Part shown: piece by piece, positions 1-6,057 of the stretch
Position numbering within the stretch: the stretch's first letter is position 1
How the letters are laid out: the number at the start of each line of letters is the position of its first letter
Origin: an uncultured Prevotella sp.
GTDB taxonomy: Bacteria; Bacteroidota; Bacteroidia; Bacteroidales; Bacteroidaceae
NCBI GenBank assembly: GCA_900546605.1
Contig: URDV01000086.1
Location: 1 to 8,837, forward strand
Direction of reading: 5' to 3'
DNA length: 8,837 bases
Translations under genes and position numbers: made by a program
The notes under the pieces: model-generated
Databases searched by the model: none
Seen by the model: the letters and a program-made list of their open reading frames with translations, nothing else
Told to the model about the DNA's origin: nothing

Positions 1-5
1 TACTT

Positions 6-36
6 GTTAACCTGTCAACTTGTTAACCCGTTAACC
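6..36. repeat. Octamer array of GTTAAC units
   Basis: Four units start at 6, 14, 22 and 30, exactly 8 bp apart: GTTAACCT, GTCAACTT, GTTAACCC and GTTAACC. The GTTAAC core is itself palindromic, so the array reads almost the same on both strands. It lies at the window edge and may continue to the left. A related 8-bp-periodic array sits between holB and ricT. The function is unknown; the periodicity itself is directly visible. Confidence 0.75.
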
Positions 37-140
37 AAAAATTCCGCCAACGGGTATAAGTAGGGTAGTGCTTTCAGTTAAATCAGTTTGCCATGCAAGT
101 TGAGGCGGGCTGAAAGTAGGGAAAATTCAGGGTCTATTCT

Positions 141-171
141 TTTGTTTAACAAGCATATAAGCGTAATTTTG
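141..171 (+). promoter_or_regulatory. serC promoter P1, Bacteroidota type
   Basis: TTTG at 141-144 and TAATTTTG at 164-171 match both elements of the Bacteroidota consensus (TTTG at -33, TAnnTTTG at -7) with a 19-bp spacer. Transcription would begin near 176, giving a leader of about 60 nt before the serC ATG. An 11-nt odd palindrome, TTGTTTAACAA (142-152), overlaps the -33 element and could be an operator, but arms this short also occur by chance. Confidence 0.6.
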
Positions 172-200
172 CAGATAAGAAGGTGCTCAAAATAATTTTG
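168..200 (+). promoter_or_regulatory. serC promoter P2, overlapping P1
   Basis: A second perfect TAATTTTG lies at 193-200, 29 bp after the first copy. The TTTG ending the P1 -7 element (168-171) is 21 bp upstream, so it could serve as the P2 -33 element. Transcription would begin near 205, leaving about 30 nt of leader. P1 and P2 would then share bases 168-171. Confidence 0.45.
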
Positions 201-235
201 AATGCCTACTTAGTAAAAACAAATAGAACTAAACA

Positions 236-1306
236 ATGCACATATATAACTTTGGGGCAGGGCCAGCCATGTTGCCAGCTGAGGTAGTAAAGGCAACGGC
301 TGAGGCTGTGACAAACTTTAATGGCATGGGGCTATCGCTCATGGAGATAGGACACCGTACGCCGCAATTTAAGGCTGTGATGGCTGAGGCACAACAATTG
401 ATGCATGAGCTGCTCAACATTCCTTCAGATTATGCGGTACTCTTTTTGGGAGGTGGTGCTCGTTTGCAGTTTAGTATGGTACCCATGAACTTGCTACATC
501 ATAAAGCAGCCTACCTTGATAGTGGACATTGGGCCAGTCAAGCTATGCATGAGGCAGAGTTGTGGGGCGAAACACAGTGTGTGGCTTCGTCGGCTGATAA
601 TAACTATGCGTACATTCCGCATGACTTTGACATTCCAGCTGATGCCGATTACCTACACATTACAACCAACAATACTATTTATGGCACCGAACTGCGTGAT
701 GACATTGATAGCCCTATACCCTTGGTGGCCGACATGTCGAGCGACATACTCACACGGCGCATTGACGTAAAGCGTTATGACCTTATATATGGTGGCGCGC
801 AGAAGAATCTGTCAATGGCGGGTGTGACCTTTGTTATTGTGCGTCGCGATGCTGTGATGCACACGGAGCGTGTGTTGCCTGCCATGCTCAACTATGCTAC
901 GCACATAGCACACGATGGCATATACAACACTCCCCCTATGTTGCCCATTTACACAGCCTTGCAAACCTTGCGTTGGGTGAAGGCACAAGGGGGTGTCGAT
1001 GAAATGGCACGACGTGCACAGCAACGTGCCGCTTTGTTGTATGCTGAAATAGATCGTAACCCACTGTTTCGTGGTACAGCAGCAGTGGCCGACCGCTCGC
1101 TCATGAACTGTTGCTTTGTGTTGAACAAAGGGTATGAGCACTTGGAGCAACGCTTTGTTGACTATGCTTTGGCACATGGCATTTATGCCATTAAGGGACA
1201 TCGCTCAGTGGGTGGTTTTAGAGCCTCGCTCTATAATGCTATGCCAATGGCTGGCGTGCAAGTGTTAGTTGACTGCATGCAAGCGTTTGAACATGAATGT
1301 GGATAA
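236..1306 (+). CDS. serC: Phosphoserine aminotransferase SerC
   Basis: This cytoplasmic, PLP-dependent class V aminotransferase converts 3-phosphohydroxypyruvate and glutamate to O-phosphoserine and 2-oxoglutarate. That is the second step of serine synthesis, and the family also serves pyridoxine synthesis in some bacteria. The 356 residues match the family length (E. coli 362). The N-terminus carries the family signature NFGAGPAMLP (5-14). The Schiff-base lysine is K190 in GGAQKN, with Q189 before it and D166 (ADMSSD) placed to contact the PLP pyridine nitrogen. W99 corresponds to the ring-stacking tryptophan. N231-T232 (NTPP) is the pair contributed by the partner subunit of the dimer. Substrate-phosphate residues are present in GHR (39-41) and the C-terminal KGHRSVGGFRAS motif. 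The ATG at 236 opens directly into the conserved N-terminus, preceded by A-rich sequence. A tandem promoter lies upstream. No serA follows; the next gene is convergent. Confidence 0.96.
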   Translation: MHIYNFGAGPAMLPAEVVKATAEAVTNFNGMGLSLMEIGHRTPQFKAVMAEAQQLMHELLNIPSDYAVLFLGGGARLQFSMVPMNLLHHKAAYLDSGHWASQAMHEAELWGETQCVASSADNNYAYIPHDFDIPADADYLHITTNNTIYGTELRDDIDSPIPLVADMSSDILTRRIDVKRYDLIYGGAQKNLSMAGVTFVIVRRDAVMHTERVLPAMLNYATHIAHDGIYNTPPMLPIYTALQTLRWVKAQGGVDEMARRAQQRAALLYAEIDRNPLFRGTAAVADRSLMNCCFVLNKGYEHLEQRFVDYALAHGIYAIKGHRSVGGFRASLYNAMPMAGVQVLVDCMQAFEHECG

Positions 1307-1316
1307 CTACCGCCTT

Positions 1317-2381
1317 TTATCTTTTGCCCGTTAGCAACCAGGCCAAGCGCGGCATGTAGCGTGTAAGTATGAAGTAAGCAAAAAGGCATATTGCTATGGT
1401 GAGTAGTGGACATAATAAAAAGGCTACATTTTGCCACCAAGTAGACTTTAATAGGGCCCATTGTGCCAATGCATTGCTCACGGGTAACATTACAATGGTA
1501 TGTGAGGCGTAAACAAAGAAACTACTATTTGAAAGCCAATTATTGGGTTGCCGTTGTTGAACTATAAAGTCGGCTATTGAAATGCTTACTACCATGGCGG
1601 CTAATACGTAGAGTTGTTGCAGGGGAAACCACCAGCCATTGCCCGACGACCTAAATAGCATGAGCGCTAATAATAGGGGCAGTAGTAGTGTTACGCAAGG
1701 CTTTAACACGCCATGTGCGGTTCGCACTACTTGACGACCTGAAATGCTGAACCATGCGCCTAAGCTAAAGAACCATACGCTTGTAAAGGTGAATCCTCCG
1801 AGGTTGGGCCAAAGTCCTGCATAGTAAATAATGCCCACTATTAGCAGTCCCACCCAACGTAGGTGACGCATTAAACCATATATAAGTGGCGAGGCAATGC
1901 ATACCACCATGAGGTCACGCACAAACCATAGGGGCTCTTGCACGGGGGCCGTTCCTGCCGCCACATGCCAACCTAATGCGTTGGTAGTGGCAGTTCCTAA
2001 CGAAGTACTCCCCCATAGCAAGTTGAACGAAAGAGGATGTTGTAGGGTTTGTCCTGCAGCCATGTCCTTTAGTGCATAAAGGCCAAAGGCAATAAAGTTC
2101 CACACAAGGTAAGGTACAAGCAAACTATAACTACGACGATGCAACTTGCCAACATAGGTGTGCCAACTAAAGGAAGAATGTATGCCTAAAAAGAATAAAT
2201 AGCCAGATATGGCAAAGAACAAAGGTACGGCAAATGTTGGCACAATGCGTGAGAGCAATGTGCCAAGTGGCTCAACTTGGGTGTGGGCTGCGGTGCGCCA
2301 CACACTGTTATAGCTATGAATAAATACTACGAGTAGTGCTAAGGGGAAACGTAGCGCGGTGATGAATCGAGTAGTTTGCAT
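1317..2381 (-). CDS. Membrane acyltransferase, acyltransferase-3 family
   Basis: This is a 354-residue polytopic inner-membrane protein with about ten hydrophobic segments, the size and layout of the acyltransferase-3 family (Pfam PF01757, OatA/WecH/NodX-like). These enzymes transfer acetyl or other short acyl groups to glycans, peptidoglycan, lipids or O-antigen. The first segment has the family pattern LRFPLALLVVFIHSYN, with R11 and the likely catalytic H22. FAISGYLFF (56-64) and the basic loop plus VPYLVWN (89-95) follow, and PLWFVRDL (150-157) is typical of Bacteroidota members. The acceptor cannot be read from the sequence, and no glycan-synthesis genes lie nearby, so it appears as a stand-alone gene. 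Its own promoter candidate lies at 2483-2514. The stop codon is 10 bp from the convergent serC stop with no hairpin between, so the two transcripts may overlap. The start is the first ATG before the conserved segment. Confidence 0.88.
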   Translation of the reverse strand: MQTTRFITALRFPLALLVVFIHSYNSVWRTAAHTQVEPLGTLLSRIVPTFAVPLFFAISGYLFFLGIHSSFSWHTYVGKLHRRSYSLLVPYLVWNFIAFGLYALKDMAAGQTLQHPLSFNLLWGSTSLGTATTNALGWHVAAGTAPVQEPLWFVRDLMVVCIASPLIYGLMRHLRWVGLLIVGIIYYAGLWPNLGGFTFTSVWFFSLGAWFSISGRQVVRTAHGVLKPCVTLLLPLLLALMLFRSSGNGWWFPLQQLYVLAAMVVSISIADFIVQQRQPNNWLSNSSFFVYASHTIVMLPVSNALAQWALLKSTWWQNVAFLLCPLLTIAICLFAYFILTRYMPRLAWLLTGKR

Positions 2382-2482
2382 GTGTAAGTGTAATGTTTAA
2401 CAGTTTTGCTGAGATGGGGGGTACTTGCTTTTTGATGGATTTTTTTCCCCTCACGCGTTTAAGCCGTTAACGTTTGATGATG

Positions 2483-2514
2483 CAAAGCTACAAAATGTGT
2501 GGTTAAAAATCAAT
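2483..2514 (-). promoter_or_regulatory. Acyltransferase promoter candidate
   Basis: Read on the - strand, ATTG (2514-2511) is followed after 20 bp by TAGCTTTG (2490-2483), a full match to TAnnTTTG with a three-of-four -33 element. Transcription would start near 2476, giving an untranslated leader of about 95 nt before the ATG at 2381. Confidence 0.5.
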
Positions 2515-2643
2515 GTAGACCTGCGAAATTGCATGAAACGCTTGTTGCTTAAGTTTTTCACACGCAGAATGGATGAACAAGTAAAATGAGTGGCAAAAAT
2601 AATGCTCATGTTGGGTAAGCAAGAGTGTAGATGGCAAAATAGC

Positions 2644-2672
2644 CTTTTAAAAAACACGTTTTTTTGAAAAAG
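2644..2672. repeat. A/T-rich imperfect palindrome upstream of holB
   Basis: CTTTT (2644-2648) and AAAAAG (2667-2672) flank an A-run, a central ACGT (2656-2659) and a T-run, so the 29 bp read similarly on both strands apart from small offsets. It ends just before the holB -33 element. No + strand gene ends here, so a terminator role would need an unrecognised transcript. It could equally be a curved A-tract promoter upstream element. Confidence 0.4.
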
Positions 2673-2673
2673 C

Positions 2674-2705
2674 CTTGGCGCTTATTACACCAAATGTTAA
2701 CTTTG
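2674..2705 (+). promoter_or_regulatory. holB-ricT-gldH promoter candidate
   Basis: TAACTTTG (2698-2705) matches TAnnTTTG fully, and CTTG (2674-2677), 20 bp upstream, matches three of four bases of TTTG. Transcription would start near 2711, about 24 nt before the ATG at 2735. This supports that ATG as the holB start and argues against the in-frame TTG at 2675. No comparable element appears before ricT or gldH. Confidence 0.55.
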
Positions 2706-2734
2706 TAAGTCAATGCAAAAAATACATTCACACT

Positions 2735-3865
2735 ATGCGCTTTGATGATGTGATAGGACAAAATATGGTGAAGCAGCAAATAAAACGTATGCTCGCTGAA
2801 AACCGCATGCCACATGCTTTGCTCTTTGCAGGGCCTGAGGGATGTGGCAAACTGCCTATGGCACTCGCTTTGGCTCAACGCTTGTTGTGTCAACACCCTA
2901 CGGCCGATGGTGAAGCTTGTGGCGTGTGTCAAGGATGTTGCATGGCTAAAAAGTTGGCACATCCCGACTTACATTTTATTTTTCCCACCATAAAGCCTAC
3001 AGGACAAAAGTCGGCTGTGCTGAGCGATCAGTTCTTACCCGAATGGCGTAAGCAAATAGCTCAGTCGCCCTATTTTAGTCGTCAGGCATGGATGAATACT
3101 TTGGGTGTGGAAAAACAACAATCGGTAATTAATGTGGCTGAGGCTAATAACATTATTGCTAAACTGGCCAATGTGAGTAGTCAAGGAGGCTATCGCGTGA
3201 TTGTTGTTTGGTTAGCTGAACAAATGAATGTGGAATGTGCTAATAAGTTGTTGAAAATATTAGAGGAACCGCCTAAGCAGACGGTGTTCATTCTTACATC
3301 CAACCATCCTGAACGTTTGCTCTCGACCATATTGAGCCGTACGCAACGCATTGATTTTGCCCCACTTAGTATAGAAGAAATATCAAAGGCTTTGCAAAAA
3401 TTAAATGGTTTGCAGCCCGACGATGCTAACATGATGGCGCGTGCTGCAGCAGGCAGTTATGTCACGGCTCTTGACCAAGTGACAATGAATGCCGACACTG
3501 CACAGTTCTTTGACCTTTTTGTATTATTCATGCGCTTGTGCTACATGCGCAAGATAAAGGACTTGTATGAATGGTCGCAACAAATAGCGCAATGGGGACG
3601 TGAAAAGCAAAAGGCTTTTCTTGAATACGCGCAACGCATGGTGCGCGAGAACTTTATGTACAATTTTCACAATGTGGAGTTGAACTATATGAACCGACAA
3701 GAGTCGGAGTTTGCCGTTAATTTTGCTCGTTTTATTAATGAGCGCAATGTAATAGGCATTATGGATGAACTCTCAGCCGCACAACGCGATATTGAAGGTA
3801 ATGTGAATGCTAATATGGTTTTCTTTGACTTCTCGCTTAAAATGATTGTGCTACTGATAAAGTAA
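2735..3865 (+). CDS. holB: DNA polymerase III subunit delta-prime
   Basis: This AAA+ family protein is the stator subunit of the replicative clamp loader, which places the beta clamp on primed DNA. From the ATG at 2735 it has 376 residues and opens with the family-typical FDDVIGQ (3-9) and MPHALLFAGPEGCGK (25-39). The Walker A serine/threonine is replaced by leucine (GCGKL, 36-40), consistent with a subunit that does not hydrolyse ATP. A four-cysteine zinc module follows at C52, C62, C65 and C68, then the characteristic HPDLHFIFP (76-84). The Walker B region reads RVIVVWLAEQMN (154-165), then KLLKILEEPP (171-180). The SRC motif of the family appears as SRT (201-203). The C-terminal helical domain is less conserved. 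The frame is open to a TTG at 2675, but those 20 extra residues match nothing and overlap the promoter. It heads the holB-ricT-gldH cluster. Confidence 0.95.
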   Translation: MRFDDVIGQNMVKQQIKRMLAENRMPHALLFAGPEGCGKLPMALALAQRLLCQHPTADGEACGVCQGCCMAKKLAHPDLHFIFPTIKPTGQKSAVLSDQFLPEWRKQIAQSPYFSRQAWMNTLGVEKQQSVINVAEANNIIAKLANVSSQGGYRVIVVWLAEQMNVECANKLLKILEEPPKQTVFILTSNHPERLLSTILSRTQRIDFAPLSIEEISKALQKLNGLQPDDANMMARAAAGSYVTALDQVTMNADTAQFFDLFVLFMRLCYMRKIKDLYEWSQQIAQWGREKQKAFLEYAQRMVRENFMYNFHNVELNYMNRQESEFAVNFARFINERNVIGIMDELSAAQRDIEGNVNANMVFFDFSLKMIVLLIK

Positions 3866-3979
3866 GTTCTGAGTTTTAAGGTTATGAGGTTATAAAGTTA
3901 ATTTAGTTAATCAACTTTTTAGTTTCTCAACTCCTCAACTCTCCACTTTCCGACTCTTCCACTATATACAAATATACAA
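3866..3979. repeat. Inverted 8-bp-periodic array between holB and ricT
   Basis: The 114-bp gap is almost entirely periodic at about 8 bp. In the left half GTT begins at 3866, 3873, 3881, 3889, 3897 and 3906. In the right half the complementary motif ACT begins at 3914, 3930, 3938, 3945, 3953 and 3961. The halves therefore face each other as an imperfect inverted repeat; the centre, AAAGTTAAT against ATCAACTTT, forms a 9-bp arm with one mismatch. The last 16 bp are two perfect copies of ATATACAA (3964-3971, 3972-3979) abutting the ricT ATG. There is no T-run after the hairpin centre that would make a strong terminator, and no promoter is visible. The RNA could fold and affect ricT translation, but that is inference. 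Confidence 0.65.
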
Positions 3980-5431
3980 ATGACTGCTGATAATAATAAT
4001 ATAACATCTTCGGCTTCACAATGCGAGCAGTGCTCGGGTGGTTGTCAAAATGGCAATTGCCAAGGATGTGCTGGCGGTGGCTGTGACTTTTGCCATTGGG
4101 GTGATGCTCATCTGCGTGGATTACCTGCCAAAGGTTGCGGACGAAGCGATCACCAACTCAACTCGTATGATTATTTGGCCGATGTTCCAGGCAATCAACA
4201 AGTAACGGACTTTGTTGAAGTGCAATTTAAAAATACACGTAAGGGATTTTATCGTAACGATAATCACCTTGACTTGCAAAAGGGTGATGTTGTGGCGGTG
4301 GAAGCACAACCTGGACACGACATTGGTGTGGTTTCGCTCACAGGCAAGTTGGTGCAGTTGCAAATGCAAAAGGCTAACTTAAAACCTGGTTTTGAAATAA
4401 AACGTGTGTATCGTAAAGCGCGCCCTAATGACCTTGAAAAGTATGAAGAGGCTAAAGCACGTGAACACGAAACCATGATTAAGTCGCGACAAATAGCTAA
4501 GGACCTGGATTTACAAATGAAAATTGGCGATGTTGAATATCAAGGTGATGGTAACAAAGCCATTTTTTATTATATAGCCGATGCACGTGTTGACTTCAGA
4601 AAACTCATAAAAGTGTTGGCAGAAGCTTTTCATGTGCGCATTGAAATGAAGCAGATTGGTGCTCGTCAAGAGGCTGGCCGCATTGGTGGTATTGGCCCTT
4701 GTGGCCGCGAATTGTGCTGCGCTACTTGGATGAAAAACTTTAGCTCTGTGAGTACGGCTGCTGCACGATTCCAAGACATTACCCCCAATCCGCAAAAGTT
4801 GGCTGGGCAGTGTGCTAAGTTGAAGTGTTGCTTGAACTACGAAGTTGACACCTACATGGAGGCCGCACGTAAACTTCCTGAACGTAATGTTACGCTTGAA
4901 ACAATAGATGGCATTTATTTTTGTTTCAAGGTTGACACTTTGGCTGGGTTGATAACTTATAGCACCGATCGCCGCATGGCTGTAAACCTTGTTACAATTA
5001 CGGCTGAACGTGCCCATGAAATAATAGCTATGAACGCTGCAGGTGAAAAGCCTACTTCGCTCTTGGCTGAAACTGATAATGAACCTCCGCGTTCGCTTGA
5101 TTTGGCTGAACAAGATGATTTGACGCGTTTTGATAAAGGACGTGGCAATAAGGGACGTAATAACAATCGACGTCGTGGACGCGCTGAACGCTCTGAACGT
5201 GACCATTCAAACGAACGGACTCGACAAAATGATCGACGTGAGGTGGAGGCTGCTCCTGCTGAGGATAATGGCGGAAAGCAAGAAAAGTCGCGTCGTGACC
5301 GTCAGCGTAACAATGACCGTCAACGTAATGACCGCCGCCGTGAGGGTACACGCAATCGTCGCGAAGGTGCTCCACGCAGACCAAATGGTGGAACAAACGG
5401 ACAGCCGAATGCTGAAAAAGGTAAACAATAA
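3980..5431 (+). CDS. ricT: PSP1-domain protein RicT (YaaT family)
   Basis: The core resembles RicT/YaaT, which in Bacillus joins RicA and RicF in an iron-sulfur complex that stimulates RNase Y cleavage of RNA. The 483 residues are far longer than B. subtilis RicT (about 275). Three regions are visible. Residues 1-55 contain eight cysteines (15, 18, 22, 27, 30, 35, 38, 53) in CxxC-like spacing and no signal peptide. The core, about 75-330, carries GDGNKAIFYY (189-198), GGIGPCGRELCC with C241, C246 and C247, and CAKLKCCLNYE with C278, C283 and C284, the family's likely cluster ligands. Residues 388-483 are a low-complexity tail with 26 arginines in 96 residues plus many Asn, Gly and Asp, resembling disordered RNA-binding tails. 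The holB-ricT order is also found in Firmicutes. The ATG at 3980 follows two ATATACAA repeats. Family assignment is firm; the RNA-processing role in Bacteroidota is inferred. Confidence 0.92.
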   Translation: MTADNNNITSSASQCEQCSGGCQNGNCQGCAGGGCDFCHWGDAHLRGLPAKGCGRSDHQLNSYDYLADVPGNQQVTDFVEVQFKNTRKGFYRNDNHLDLQKGDVVAVEAQPGHDIGVVSLTGKLVQLQMQKANLKPGFEIKRVYRKARPNDLEKYEEAKAREHETMIKSRQIAKDLDLQMKIGDVEYQGDGNKAIFYYIADARVDFRKLIKVLAEAFHVRIEMKQIGARQEAGRIGGIGPCGRELCCATWMKNFSSVSTAAARFQDITPNPQKLAGQCAKLKCCLNYEVDTYMEAARKLPERNVTLETIDGIYFCFKVDTLAGLITYSTDRRMAVNLVTITAERAHEIIAMNAAGEKPTSLLAETDNEPPRSLDLAEQDDLTRFDKGRGNKGRNNNRRRGRAERSERDHSNERTRQNDRREVEAAPAEDNGGKQEKSRRDRQRNNDRQRNDRRREGTRNRREGAPRRPNGGTNGQPNAEKGKQ

Positions 5432-5446
5432 TACTTTTTGCACAAA

Positions 5447-5935
5447 ATGCGTAGCTTGATTCATATCAAACTGTGGGCCGTTGCCGTGTTACTGTGCTGT
5501 GCTTTTACTTGCTTTGTGGCATGTGGTGAACGTCCTGTGGCTTATGACTTTTGTTCAACATCTGTTGAGGGGTGGGAGCCAGGCGATACTTTAAAGTTTC
5601 ATGTTGATACGCTTGATGCCTCGGGTGTTTATAACTTGAGCATAGGGGTACGTACTTCGTCATCGACACCTTACCCTTATCAAACCTTGTGGATGGTGGT
5701 GCGCCAACAATGGCATCACCCTGACCAAGTGATGCTCGACACGATAAAGATGCAGTTGACCAACGAATTTGGCGACCCTCAAGGACATGGTGTTACTCTT
5801 TACCAGTTTGACTTGCCTTGGCGTATGCAACATTTGCAAGCAGGACAATGGGCTGACATTAGCATCTATCATATTATGCGACGCGAAATGTTGCCTGGCA
5901 TATCGAATGTGGGCATACGTTTGCAACCACAATAA
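5447..5935 (+). CDS. gldH: Gliding motility-type lipoprotein GldH
   Basis: This predicted lipoprotein has 162 residues from the ATG at 5447, the usual GldH size. The N-terminus has a short basic start (MRSLIHIK), a hydrophobic stretch (9-25) and the lipobox FVAC, with C26 as the lipidated residue. After processing the protein should be anchored to a membrane outside the cytoplasm. GldH hallmarks are YPYQTLW (76-82), a following DTIKMQL segment and MRREMLPGISNVGIRL at the C-terminus (144-159). In Flavobacterium johnsoniae GldH is required for gliding; non-gliding Bacteroidales keep the gene, where its role is unknown, probably in the envelope. It starts 15 bp after the ricT stop with no promoter between, so it is likely co-transcribed, and the hairpin downstream ends the unit. 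An in-frame TTG at 5438 is possible but less likely, because the ATG gives a standard signal peptide. Confidence 0.93.
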   Translation: MRSLIHIKLWAVAVLLCCAFTCFVACGERPVAYDFCSTSVEGWEPGDTLKFHVDTLDASGVYNLSIGVRTSSSTPYPYQTLWMVVRQQWHHPDQVMLDTIKMQLTNEFGDPQGHGVTLYQFDLPWRMQHLQAGQWADISIYHIMRREMLPGISNVGIRLQPQ

Positions 5936-5961
5936 CTGACTTGTACAGCTTGGCTCTTAAA

Positions 5962-6034
5962 AACAAAAAAGGCTGACACACATCTTGCATAGCTGTTTTA
6001 TTTGATGCAATGGCGTGTGTCAGCCTTATTTGTT
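5962..6034. terminator. Bidirectional hairpin terminator
   Basis: AAGGCTGACACAC (5969-5981) pairs perfectly over 13 bp with GTGTGTCAGCCTT (6015-6027). An inner stem TTGCAT (5985-5990) with ATGCAA (6005-6010) extends it across a small internal loop, leaving a 14-nt loop. Outer A/T pairs (5962-5967 with 6029-6034) flank it. The A-run at 5965-5970 gives a long U-tract on the - strand, and the + strand has a weaker T-rich run after the stem. It lies between convergent gldH and helicase genes and probably stops transcription both ways. Confidence 0.93.
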
Positions 6035-6057
6035 ATGTGTAACATGTTGATGATGGC

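Larger units (their letters stand above)
2382..2734. other. Divergent intergenic region of 353 bp
   Basis: This stretch separates the - strand acyltransferase from the + strand holB. It holds a promoter candidate in each direction (2483-2514 on -, 2674-2705 on +) and an A/T-rich imperfect palindrome (2644-2672). The remainder, about 2515-2640, shows no convincing gene: the short ORFs there have no family resemblance and no start context. I see no tRNA or riboswitch. A small RNA cannot be excluded. Confidence 0.6.

Noticed and set aside
71..116. Inverted repeat CTTTCAG (71-77) and CTGAAAG (110-116) as a terminator or riboswitch
   Set aside because: The arms are only 7 bp with a 32-nt spacer and no T-run follows, which is within chance expectation. 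It also lies upstream of the serC transcription starts.
812..1201. Open frame on the - strand antisense to serC
   Set aside because: It overlaps a strongly supported serC, has no recognisable domain and no promoter element, and is a shadow frame.
2675..2734. TTG at 2675 as an upstream start for holB
   Set aside because: The added 20 residues match nothing in the family, and the stretch contains the promoter. The ATG at 2735 opens directly into the conserved delta-prime N-terminus.
2451..2962. Short - strand open frames (2451-2657 and 2606-2962) between the acyltransferase and holB
   Set aside because: The products resemble no family, one overlaps holB, and both cross the promoter elements assigned to the flanking genes.
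3866..3979. Periodic array as a CRISPR
   Set aside because: The units are about 8 bp with no 25-40 bp direct repeats, no spacers and no cas genes.
4511..5206. Long open frame on the - strand (231 codons) antisense to ricT
   Set aside because: It lies wholly inside ricT, whose + strand product has clear family motifs. The antisense product resembles no family, and the openness follows from ricT codon composition.
5438..5446. TTG at 5438 as the gldH start
   Set aside because: The ATG three codons later gives a standard lipoprotein signal peptide, and TTG starts are uncommon.
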